A stretch of 64,000 nucleotides of DNA, taken from positions 2,728,001 through 2,792,000 of the forward strand of contig JAJHTX010000002.1 in NCBI GenBank assembly GCA_032164295.1, in the 5' to 3' direction. Below, one piece after another: positions 49,963-60,229 of this stretch (position 1 is the stretch's first letter; each line of letters opens with the position of its first letter). The position numbers and the translations under genes were made by a program. The DNA comes from Inonotus obliquus (lineage: Eukaryota > Basidiomycota > Agaricomycetes > Hymenochaetales > Hymenochaetaceae). The notes under the pieces were generated by a model. It saw only the letters and a program-made list of their open reading frames with translations. It did not search any database and was not told where the DNA came from.

Positions 49963-50274
49963 TGTTGGTGGGCGTGTCCAAGTTTTTAGAATCACTTTCT
50001 GCTTAGCTCAACTCAACGCGAATCGCGTCGATCTGCGTCGATCGATGGTCTCAGGGTAAACTACTTATATTAAGTGCATATATTTACTCCGATTCATCAG
50101 CAACTAGTAATGCATCGGAAGTGATATGGGGGCAATTTCTGAAAATACTGTCTAGACAATAAATAATGGCATAAGACTAGTACTAGTAAGAGAAAATTAT
50201 AAAGTACGCTCACGCAATGAGACCACGAAGTCTATGATGGAGTGGTCCAAGAGTATTACTATAATGAATCACCT
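49963..50274. other. intergenic between same-strand genes
   Basis: About 310 bp separate the SCYL2-type start from the stop of the upstream arrestin-like gene, both on the minus strand. It contains short ACTAGT repeats near 50177-50190 and no supported gene. Confidence 0.4.
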
Positions 50275-51792
50275 TTACCTGAAAGATGAGTACGACGGTG
50301 CTGGTCCACTGGATCGATCGAGGGAACTAGCGACAAGAAATCCGATTGCTGGAGTAGGAGACCCTCCCAACACCACCGTTTCCCGCTCAAGGCTTTCGTA
50401 CGGGTCCGTCGTCAGCTCAACTAGTTGCTCGCATTCATAGTTGGGTATATGCTCTGCGACAACAGAAGGCGGACGGATAACTACACGGATGAAATACTTA
50501 CCAAATGCACAAGGGTCAGAAATAATGAATGTGCCTTTAGTCAACGACAGCACCTTCTGTTCCGCGACTCCATCAACTGCCCATGACTGATTAGACGCGG
50601 CAGGCGCGAAGTTCGTAGGAAACAAAGTTTGTATTGCTTCGATTCTCCACGTTGTTCACGACCTGAGCAGTAGCTACGAGCGACTCATTTTTGGCGCGTC
50701 CTCCATTGACCCAGGTTCGCGTACGTTCAATGAGCTGGATCTTCGCTGCAGACAGAAGCAGACTTGCTAGTGCATCATCCTCCGCAGGGGCGACGCTGAG
50801 TACGAGCGGAATTACGTCGTCCGAGGCGAAAGACAAAGTCGAGGGAAGGGCAAGCTACGAAGCTGTCAGTCTTGTTGGCTTCTAAGGTTCTTTAGATATA
50901 TACCGTAACGGACGGGGAATTATCGATGGATTCCTTCGTGCCACGAGGCTTCAATTGTACCGTATGAACTCCCTGAATCTCGTTGGTGAGCCTTAGTCGA
51001 CTCGGATCGCCGATGATATCCGGAATACGAGATAGTAAAGGGCCTCTTGCAAACGTGCGTGGAAGGTATAGAAGTGGGATCTTCAGGCTAAATATGTAAA
51101 TCATGAGTACCACTTCAAAGACGTTTACGTCATGAAAGCTACCAACCTTTCATTTCTATGGAATCCCTTGCGAATGAGTTTGACCTTTAGCAAATATTTC
51201 ACGGTGCAAGTCACGCCAGGATGATACAAGATAGCGCTAGGTGGCAATGCATGACGGCTTTCATCTCCAGTGGTCGTAAATGGGAGCGAAAATACCCGGT
51301 CTTCCGCCAGATTGCTAACATCAGTCATGAAGGAGTCCACTTCCAGGATATCAACAGTGGATGATCCAGCGACAAGCCCTCGTTCCGTATACGTGTTCGT
51401 CACGAATCCCATAAGCTGCAAATGAGTTAAGGTCATTGAGTATAGAACCGCAGAGATTTGAGCTTGCTTCTGAATACCTTGATACAGATCGATGTTAAAC
51501 TCGTGAGGTCGTTCGAGAGTGAAACGGTCCCTTCTACAGACGCATTGTTACTATAGACGGGGATTCTCGTCCCCCAATACTTGGGCCCAAGACTGACGGT
51601 GGCGTGCTTCGATCGGTACACGTAGTTCTGAGTTGAAAGACATGTTGCCTCAGAACTTGTACGTATGACCAACTCGGAGTCGCGAGGAGAAGGAGTGTAT
51701 AGCGGGGAAGGGAGCGAAGAATGTCGATTAACAGCCCCAGGGTATGACGGTAGTTCGTCGTAGAGGGACGAGTCAGACGAGAACGGTGCCAT
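50275..51792 (-). CDS. arrestin-like protein
   Basis: A fungal arrestin-fold protein, of the type that serves as adaptor for ubiquitin ligases and membrane cargo. From the ATG at 51792 it begins MAPFSSDSSLYDELPSYPGA and carries a Ser/Pro-rich, basidiomycete-style N-terminus. Beta-strand-rich blocks follow: RIPVYSNNASVEGTVSLSND, SICIK joined across an intron to GFVTNTYTERGLVAG, VFSLPFTTTGDESRHALPPS, TCTVKYLLKVKLIRKGFHRN, SLKIPLLYLPRTFARGPL, LPSTLSFASDDVIPLVLSV, KIQLIERTRTWVNGG. The last exon gives FIISDPCAFGKYFIRVVIRP and ends PSYSSFR at 50275. The ELPSYPG segment resembles a PY-like motif that could bind a WW domain. The ligand is unknown; the family call comes from the strand pattern. Confidence 0.72.
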
Positions 51793-53475
51793 GACGGAGT
51801 ATGTTACAGAGACCAAAAATATATGGGTGTTCCCATCTTAAACGCGTCGGAGCCCACACGGGTCGAGTCATATTTTATAAATGCCACCATAGATGAGGTT
51901 GATGAGGTATTGAGGGTTATTCCACGTTCATCCGGTTTCTGAACTAATTGGTAAAGCGACCGCACGGGCCCCATATTCATAGGGTACTTCGCCGTGCCTG
52001 TTAGGAGGCAGGGGCAAATTGGTGGCATCGGCTTGAAACCCTTTCGACCCGAAAGGTCCGAAAAAGCCCAGATGTCATAGATCCATCAACATATCCAACA
52101 GCACTTTTTGCCGCCCAGTAGTACACCGCATTGCACAAGGGACTGTAGCCTTGTCGTCGTCAAACGTTTGCCACCAGATGGAAGTTGTACTTCAAGGGAG
52201 GAAAGAAACGTGCAAGAAGAAGAGTCGATTCATTCACGTGACTTTCGTCCGAGCTGCTCTAAAATATTCGAGACATCAGGAGCACGCTTGGAAGATGGCG
52301 TCAATCATTGCGCGATTCGGGGTCGCGGAGTCTCCTACCCGGTTCGATCGTCACGGATCATGAAATTTCCACTCAAGCACTTGTTTGCTAAACACATCGA
52401 CCCTCATTCAACGGTTCGGGTAGCCCATGTTTCAATGAGCAGATCGGACTGATTGGAGATGATGGAAGATTTAGAGACGTAATATTCTCACTGGGTACCT
52501 CACGGAAAATAGTAAAGAAAAAAACTTCTTTTCCTCTCGCTTTGCGGATGTTCTTCTACGTTCATCACTTTTCCCTTCGTGAGTGCTGTGCCTGAACCAG
52601 TAAAACCAAAAGATGAGTAATGGTGTTGGATTTGTCATCTAATGACTTGTTTTCAATATGTGCAGTTTACACTTTACAGTTTCCATCGCTATATAGTTTG
52701 TTCATTACAAAATTAGTTGCGTTAGACTCCGCAAGAATCCTCACCACTATGCTTACCACATACGATCAGCACCAATGAATTACACATCCACTGTGGCTTC
52801 AATACGGTCTTCCAATCAGGGGGCGGCGCCAATCACAAAGGCTAATAGTAGATAAGATAACAAAAGATAACAACGAAGAAGATCGGCATTTTGATGCGCT
52901 TGATGCGTTCGGCACTGACCGGAACGTTCACACAGAATAAATACCCATGTACGTACGTACGCAAGTTCAACTCTGCTCCGAAACCACCCCGGTGTTCTTA
53001 CGTTTTATGCCCTCCGTGTCTATGTATAGCTAACGTTCCTATCTCACAAAAGGATCATCCTTCCCCGATTCGGATGACTCGGAGAAAACATACTCGTACG
53101 ATACCCATACTACTTATGGTTTGTCAACTCCGAGCCGATAGCAGTGGGAATAAGTGGGAAAGTAGGCAACCAATATCCCACTGACAGAAGAAACTCAAGG
53201 TGTAAATGAAAATGCCGACCTGTAGTCCCCGTCCAACTCTGAATTCGGGACTTAATCCCGCCGGCATGATAATAAAAGAAAAGCCTATTCAACCAAATCA
53301 ATAGAACGTCTTTCCGCAGATGCGCTAGTTAGTTAGTCGAGTTGACTTCAACTTCATGTGCCTTTCAGAAGCAGTATACTTACAGCAATGTATAAGACCA
53401 GGTACGCAGGACTTCAGGGCGTTAGAACCCAAGACGCAAGAAGACTCCAGGCCCCAGAAGTCTACCGGCACGGAA

Positions 53476-53485
53476 CCCCCCCCCC
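53476..53485. repeat. C10 homopolymer
   Basis: A run of ten C residues within the gene-poor block. It is seen directly in the sequence; the exact length could reflect sequencing or assembly error. Confidence 0.8.
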
Positions 53486-54197
53486 TCAGGCCAAACGGTT
53501 TTTGCTTCCTCTCGTTTCAATAGTGCTGTGTTACGCACGCGTGTCATCAGGGGCTCAACAAATTCTCGTAACAGACAGGACGCGACGCTAGAAGTTTAAC
53601 TTGCAACCTTCCTCGATCTATCTGCGCAATCACCTCTCTGTCCTCTGCCATAGCGATTCTTTGAAATACAAGGGCGTTAAACTGCTACCCAATGAGGTAA
53701 ACCGAGGAAAGCATCGTATGTATTGTACGTATGTTAACCGATTACCCGGTTTCAAGTACGCCTTAATGCCACAGAAGATCATAACGCCATACTTACTAGT
53801 AATACTACTATCACTACACACGTCCAACTCAGAGGACTTTCTGAGCAACTGTTGTCGTCTTTGAAAGACTATCAAGAGAAATCACCGACTAAAATCCCCC
53901 TTCACTCGCTCGTAAGGCACCCTCGCACGCCGCGCCGAGGCTAAACCACATTCGAACACTGGCACACTTCCGACAGTTTGTTTATTTAAATTATTATTAG
54001 CAGCAAGGATCATCGTTAGCTCATCATCACAGCCGTCTAGCCGTAAACCGGCTCTTTCCTGCCGTTGATCTTTGCCTTTGTATTCTATTTATGTCTTCCA
54101 TCTCCATCTCTCCTCGGAGGACTTGAACGTCCTGGCTTATCCTCTAGGATCTCGGTTCGGTTAGCTCGGAATATAATCTCAGGCTAACGAACAACTC

Positions 54198-54220
54198 ACT
54201 CTCAGACTCTCAGACTCTCA
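54198..54220. repeat. short tandem repeat, ACTCTCAG x about 3
   Basis: Three head-to-tail copies of the 8-mer ACTCTCAG (the last lacks its final G) lie in noncoding DNA. No function is suggested. Confidence 0.8.
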
Positions 54221-56633
54221 ATTTCCCCTGATGCAGATAAATATAAGTATAAAATGGCGGGACTAATAATGCAACATGTGAACACTAGCAGTCAGTGGTA
54301 AACGTGATGATGTCTGATGGGATATTTACCGTCTGTGTAGGGTCTAGCGTGTCCGAGTCAGTGATAACGATATCGTGCATACAACCGGTCCACCAGTACT
54401 GGTAGGATTGGCTAAAGACCGGAAACTTGTTCTTTTCCCTTTCTCCCTTTGATCCTCGTTGATCCTGCGGTCTTACGATCCTTGAATGTAGATCTCCGCG
54501 GCGGACCACATCACCAATGAGATATATCACTCGATCGAATAGTCAGCAGTCATTCCACCACTAGTAGCAAGCAAACACGGTTTCTCCCGTCCAGGGTCGT
54601 CATGAACAGTATAAATTAACTGAAGAGAGCGTGACGCTTCCGAGTTAAGAAGGTAACGATATCATATATATACAAGTCGTCATTAATATTAAGTCGTCAT
54701 CGTCATCGATCCATCATTAATATTTATACTGATACTACCCGGGCCATGTGGCAAATGAACTGAGAATCTAGAACTAGAACTGGGAAACTTCGGGCGTTCG
54801 GGTGTTCATATGCATGATGATGTGATGGCGGATCCCTATTCGGCGGTGACGCTACACTCGGAGGCGGAAGCGGAACGATATACAGTATATATATCACGTG
54901 CTGACCCCTTTACCCTCATCTGATGTATCACCTATGTAAATCCAAATTCACGCTCCCAGAAACTATCGCACTTCACCGTTTCCCCCAAGGTTCAAAAGAG
55001 ATCGATCCAGAGATCCGCCAAATTGATCGCCGATGCACTATTCCGTCCACTACTCAGGTCAAAACCTCGCAGATCACCGATTAGTGCAGTACCAAAACAC
55101 TTATCTTGGTGCTCACTCACCGGACGGATGCATTTAATGACACTGAGCGCTATCTCCAAGAGAAACAAGAGTGAAATCCCGACATCCGACTCCTTCTTGC
55201 TAGCTCCTTAGCAGTACTAGTCCAAGCTACATGATAAACAGTCGGAACATGCAAGACGGATCAATACGTGAAAATATTATATACTTTACTGGTTGTACAT
55301 TTTGTATAAACTGATGAGGAGAAGATAATTTATGATGGAAAAAATGGGATGAAAGGAGGGAGGGGGAAGTACAATTGAAAAACCACGGCAAAGCGAGAAG
55401 AAAGCAATGTGCAAAACAACGGGAGCGTTTGTGATATAAACCAAGTAGGAAGATAAAACTCGCAGCAATAAATAACAAAGAAGTGGGCATTCGGGCAAAA
55501 TCTATGAGGAGGGGTTCTTCGAATATGAGAGGCAGAAAAACTCTGTATGAGAATATGACTACAGGAGTAATGAAAGAAACAATCGGGAGAAGAATAAAAA
55601 ATGCTACAAAACGAAATAGAAAACCCCTATACTTTGAAAGGAACAAAAAAACGAAAGAGATGGCTTCTTACACAACCACGCTCAGTAATTCCCCTACGCG
55701 CTAAACGCCAATTCGTCAACTTACGAGACGCGTGACATATATATCCCTAGTCCAGCTGACTATATTGAAAGGTCGAAAGACGTCATGAATAGTCCACTCC
55801 AGGTCATTCATATCACCATCACCATTGGTTCGGATGGGATACCGCGGAACATGGTAAAAGCAGGCGAAGGCAAAGGGCTACCCATTGAAGTAGCTCCGCA
55901 GCTCCTCCGTTTCCCATGCGCATCCCTTTCCTCTTCAGCGCCCGCTCGATGAGCTACACATTCCCTTCGAAAGCACAAAAGTCGTTGCGATCCCCAGGTC
56001 CACGTAAAGGGTGCCATAAAACAGTCGTAACATGGATAGCGTTTCGTTCGGAAAATTTGTGGGGTTTCTCCGCCTCGTGTATCTTCATTCTAGCACCCCT
56101 AGACCATCGCAGAATTAATCGGCTGGCGGCGCGTTAGCGAAAGTTTCGGCTAAGTTGCTTGTGCAACACCAGCACCGACTTTCGTGAGTAGGGTCAACAA
56201 ACAACGCAGCAATATACCTGCAAGATCCATCTAGGTCACAGGAGATAAGGGGAGTGGCCTTCCATGCTGAGAGTTTTGTGTCCCACGCAAATCACGTGCG
56301 TTACGTATCGAGCGGGCGAGAAACAAACGTGTAATGCTGGTATTTCTCGTACACCCACTTCGCATATAGTCGGAGCTTAGAGGGAATTTTGTGACGGCAA
56401 CGGAGCTCAGTTAAGAGACCTCGGATCCTCGGGAGCTGTCACCCGTTTATCCAGATACCTCCCTATATCCTCCACTTGAATCCCCCCTTTCCACTCGGCT
56501 CTCCTGATCGCTCTTTTCCTTGACTAGCGCCTCCGCCTTTTCCCGGCCGACCTGCGTTACAAACAGGCAAAGACCGAACAACGCTCGGGAATAAATGTGC
56601 ATAAAGGGAGCATGTTGTGAATGAAGATGTACC

Positions 56634-56648
56634 GGGGGGGGGGGGGGG
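56634..56648. repeat. G15 homopolymer
   Basis: Fifteen consecutive G residues on the plus strand, about 200 bp beyond the 3' end of the HSP20-type gene (C15 on that gene's sense strand). Confidence 0.85.
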
Positions 56649-56844
56649 ACAAATGGGAAAAAGCAGAAGTAACAGGTGTCCAGTGTCCATGCAGTTCAAA
56701 ATAGGATGTGTGAGCAGTGGCTGAGAGAGGTTGTCGGTGCTTTTTCACTCCGATGACTCAGAGGTGTGAAAGACAAAGGGTATTCGGTTCGAAATGTGCA
56801 AAGCTGAAGAGAAAATCGGAACGACCCACATCGATAAGGTTGCC

Positions 56845-57764
56845 TCATGTCCTCTGTGGCAGACGGACAGAAGATTGATTCAAGCGCTTTACGGTAACGG
56901 TCAATACTCCGTCCGTGTAGCCTGCATGCACGCCATTCATGTCGGCATCCCTATCAAACTGAATTTGCCATTCGTGGTGACCTGCAATGGAAGAGAATAA
57001 CACAAGTTGTAAGAAGGAAGGAGGGAATGAAATGAAGAAGTCGGACGTACAATCCCTCTCCTGATCCCAACGATCGGCTACGATGTCCAGGATGTTATTC
57101 TTCCGCATCGCGATAGTGATGCATGATGAGTCAAAGCCAGGACCAATTACCGCCTGCACGGAGAAACCAAAACATAATGAAGAAATCAGAGTTTGGCCAA
57201 GAACTTGATGAAGAGTAAAACTACCGAAAGAACATATGCTGCTGGAGTATTCTCGATGTGCATGGGCGCGCTACTGGATTGCGGCGCTCGCGTATTGCGA
57301 AGCAGCTGGAAGGATGTAGGGCATGAGGTCACCGTCGGCGACGTTACTGACAATGCTGATGCCGTGCTATGCCGACCGGCCGAACGCGAATTGCTGGGCG
57401 GACGGGCCGATGGAGCGGCTGAAAAGTACGCATCCTCTGTATTGGAGGACTCTGCTGAGCCTGGGCTGGTGGAAAGAGGGGGGGTTGGGAGACTCCAACC
57501 TTGAGCGGTACGGGATAACGATGCCGAGGGAGCATGTTGCTTGCGCTGACCTTGGGCAATCGGGTTAGAGTACGGAGGAGAGGGGGGCAAGGAGACGAGT
57601 GGCTCACCAATGGACGAATACTTATCCGAGTGTGCCGAGAGGGGTTGAGTGTCGTTCTGACATGACTGGTCCTGGGTGGAGGACTGACCAGTACGGACGT
57701 ACAGAGGGACTGTATTACCGCGAAGGAGTTGAGGGCGAGGTGGATAGGGCGCTGACTCTGGCAT
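56845..57764 (-). CDS. HSP20 / alpha-crystallin-domain protein with long N-terminal extension
   Basis: A small heat-shock-like protein. From the ATG at 57764 (MPESAPYPPRPQLLRGN) about 165 residues are rich in Ser, Pro and Gln and look disordered (PLVSLPPSPPYSNP, GWSLPTPPLSTSPGS). The alpha-crystallin domain then begins at IENTPAAYVLS and, across an intron, AVIGPGFDSSCITIAMRKNN. It continues ILDIVADRWDQERDC and, after a second intron, HHEWQIQFDRDADMNGVHAG and YTDGVLTVTVKR, the canonical last strands (DGVLxVxVxK). The end LNQSSVRLPQRT lacks the I-x-I/V tail motif that many oligomeric sHSPs have. The stop is at 56845. A TATATA lies 121 bp upstream of the ATG. It may be a diverged, non-chaperone HSP20-fold protein. 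Confidence 0.8.
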
Positions 57765-58443
57765 ACCGAGAGAGACGTGGATGGTAATGAAAGGAGAGAG
57801 AGGCGGGTGGGTGATGATAAAGGAGGAGAATATGGGGAGGGGCGAGGGACGGATGAAAAAGCGAGGAAATGAGATGTGGGACCGTATATAGTAGTTGAAT
57901 AAATGTACGAAAATAAAAAGTTCAGGTCAAGGCACGCACGCTTTCCATATGTATGCATCTAAAATCTTATTTTATGTTTTTTTTATTTCTCTCAACTGGG
58001 TTTAGTCTGTCACATCCTATCGTGCGTGTGTTCTGCAAGGCATTCATTTCATCCACCACTAGGTGCCCGCTCGTATAAAGTTTACAGTCCCGCAACTCAC
58101 AACCCATCCCGTTCCCTTCCACTTGCATCTGTTTCATGTAGACGTGGAACGACCTCCCTCGACTCGACCTACCGGAAACCGGATGTGCCATGGTACCTAT
58201 CTGCCATGCCATTATGATGAGAGACCCAATGCCCAAGGGAGAGTAGCACCGAACACTACGGAGAGATGTATTCTCAGGCATGACTGCTGTTGGTTATGGT
58301 ATTCGTTGTACTGTGACTGAATGCGTCATCAGTGCGGATCACTCGACTCCTCTCTCCGGTCACTACTTACACGGTCACGCGTCAGTCTCGCGAGCATGTC
58401 CCCATGACCTTGCTATAATACTATCTTGACACCGGCTCAGGCT
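57765..58443. other. divergent intergenic region, HSP20-type / HIBADH
   Basis: About 680 bp between outward-facing starts. Apart from the TATA box at 57885-57890 and a T-run near 57978, no gene or defined element is seen. Short open frames across 57967-58320 have no recognisable content. Confidence 0.45.
57885..57890 (-). promoter_or_regulatory. TATA box of the HSP20-type gene
   Basis: TATATA, read on the minus strand as ACTATATACGG, sits about 120 bp before the ATG at 57764. No clean heat-shock element (inverted nGAAn units) is visible just upstream, so induction by heat cannot be read from the sequence. Confidence 0.5.
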
Positions 58444-59758
58444 ATGCCCTTCCCACACCCTTCCCACTTTCGCCTCGCCGCAACACACTCTCGTGCGACA
58501 TTTCGTGCGGCATCATCGCTGTCGGCAGCAGCATCACAATCAAACGCTCGCAACACCAGCATCAGCTTCTTGGGGCTCGGCCGCATGGGCTCAGAGATGG
58601 CCTACAATCTCTTTTCAAAACGCCACTCTCTCTCACGTGAGCATGACAGCGATCGAAGTTTTGTCATTTGCGATGCCGTCCCTGAAGCAGCGCAGGCGTT
58701 TGCGCGGAAATTTCAGGGTCACTTCCCAAGCAGCAAGATCCGCATCGTTCAAACGCCAGAAGAGTGCGTATATCCTGCTCTCTTTCATGAAATCTAATAC
58801 ATTGTCCTAGGGCAACGATGCAATCAGCAACTGTAATAACAATGCTACCGTCCTCCCCGCAGGTACGCTCCGTTTACATGGAACAGCATGGTGTACTTGC
58901 CGCACTCAGCGCTCTATCGCCTGAGGAGAGCGAACAAACCCTATGCATTGACTCGACGACATTGGATGTCGAGGTAGGTACGTTCCTCCTGATATCTGAT
59001 GCCGTTCATATGATGTATTAAACGCAAATCTGAAGCCCGGCAAGTCGCGTCAGAAGTGATCAACACAGGTGCCCAGATGGTCGACGCACCCGTGTCTGGT
59101 GGTACGTTGTCTTTCTCCCGCCATCACTTCTTTCAACCTTAACTTTGTTCGGAGCAAAGGCGTGGCCGGAGCAAAGGCGGGAACACTCACCTTCCTCGTC
59201 GGTGGAAGCCAGGCAGCTTTCGAGCTTGCTTCTCCCATCCTTGCTCACATGGGCCGACGGGTCGTACACTGCGGTGGAACTGGCTCCGGACTTGCTGCGA
59301 AAATTTGCAACAATCTGATGCTCGGCGTACAGCAAGTGGTAACCGCGGAAGCCATGTTGCTAGGAAAGCGGCTCGGAGTACGACCAGACGTACTCGCGGA
59401 CGTCATCGGCAGTTCAACAGGCGCCTGCTGGAGTATTACGAAGAACAATCCTGTTCCAGACGCGACTCCCGGAGTAGCTCCTCCGAGTGAGCGCAACTTT
59501 GAAGGCGGTTTTGCAACGGCACTCATGATAAAGGTGACTCACAACCTTTTCTTGCTTAGTACATAAGTTTACTGACTGATATCGCAGGACATGGGTTTAG
59601 CTAGGGAAAGTGCGGAACGGACTGGCGTCTCGCTACCGTTGGGTGCCGCTGCAGAGCGCGTATATGAGTCAGCGATTGAAGACGCACCGGAGCTGATTCG
59701 GAAGGATTTCTCAAGCGTTTATCGTTACTTGGAGGGGACAAGCATGGTGGGGAAATAA
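58444..59758 (+). CDS. 3-hydroxyisobutyrate dehydrogenase, mitochondrial
   Basis: The enzyme oxidises 3-hydroxyisobutyrate to methylmalonate semialdehyde with NAD+ in mitochondrial valine breakdown. From the ATG at 58444, the N-terminus MPFPHPSHFRLAATHSRATF is rich in Arg/Ser/Ala and looks like a transit peptide. Then ISFLGLGRMGSEMAYNLFSK gives the NAD-binding GxGxMG. ATVITMLPSSPQVRSVY, SEVINTGAQMVDAPVSGG (substrate-binding DAPVSGG) and GAKAGTLTFLVGG follow. GGTGSGLAAKICNNLML has the catalytic lysine in the family's GxxxKxxNN motif, and STGACWSITKNNPVP and GGFATALMIKDMGLA complete the C-terminal domain. The stop is TAA at 59756-59758. Four short introns. A complete, likely active enzyme. Confidence 0.93.
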
Positions 59759-60229
59759 AGTATTTTATGATGTCGTAAGCGATATTGCGTGAGAGCTGTA
59801 GTCTATAAATGGATAAATGCCAAGAAAATGGCGAATATTTTGGATCTCCATATCCGTGCTATATCTCGAATTGACCTCCAACTTACTCTGCGTCCTCCTC
59901 CTCCTCCTCCTTGTCTTCCCCCCCTCATCTTCCTTCCTACATCTCCCTCTACTAACATCGGCATACTCTCTGTAACTATCACCACCGTCGGGGTCTGTTT
60001 CCTCGCTTACCCGTGCCGCTCTCTCTTTGTCGATTCTGTTTCTTTCCTCTCCACGTGCCGGCTTTCTCGTCGCCCTGAATCTTTTACGTTACAAGCATAG
60101 TAACTGCAACCTCGCCTATTTCATCTTCTCTCGTACCACCCTCGAACTCTCTTTCTCCAGGCTCTTTGTGGTTCTCGTCATCCCTCCCTCAACACGGTGC
60201 TCATCGTATAGCCATAATCGTTTGTCGCG
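59759..60229. promoter_or_regulatory. pyrimidine-rich promoter of the SDR-like gene
   Basis: About 470 bp between two plus-strand genes. From about 59890 to the start at 60230 it is strongly C/T-rich on the sense strand, including (CCT)n at 59895-59915. CT-rich tracts just before the transcription start are common in fungal promoters. No gene is present. Confidence 0.5.

Larger units (their letters stand above)
51793..56844. other. 5-kb stretch without a recognisable gene
   Basis: No open frame here shows recognisable protein content on either strand, and I could not assemble spliced frames. The region lies upstream of the arrestin-like start and beyond the 3' end of the HSP20-type gene. It contains low-complexity items: three copies of ACTCTCAG (54198-54220), two C/G homopolymers (C10 at 53476-53485, G15 at 56634-56648), AT-rich repeated TCATTAATATTAAGTCGTC around 54677-54725, and a purine-rich block 55310-55660. 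No terminal inverted repeats, LTRs or transposase remnants are evident. It could hold long noncoding RNA, a large promoter, or eroded repeat DNA. Confidence 0.6.

Noticed and set aside
52300..52370. tRNA-like CCCGGTTCGATCG
   Set aside because: The bases flanking the TTCGATC loop do not pair, so no T-arm forms.
54110..54180. tRNA-like stretch on the minus strand (GGACGTTCAAGTCC)
   Set aside because: The T-arm stem and loop lengths are wrong and no matching acceptor, D or anticodon stems can be drawn.
55227..55646. 139-residue minus-strand Phe/Leu-rich frame resembling a membrane protein
   Set aside because: It comes from a purine-rich plus strand; composition alone explains the hydrophobic residues and no conserved motif is present.
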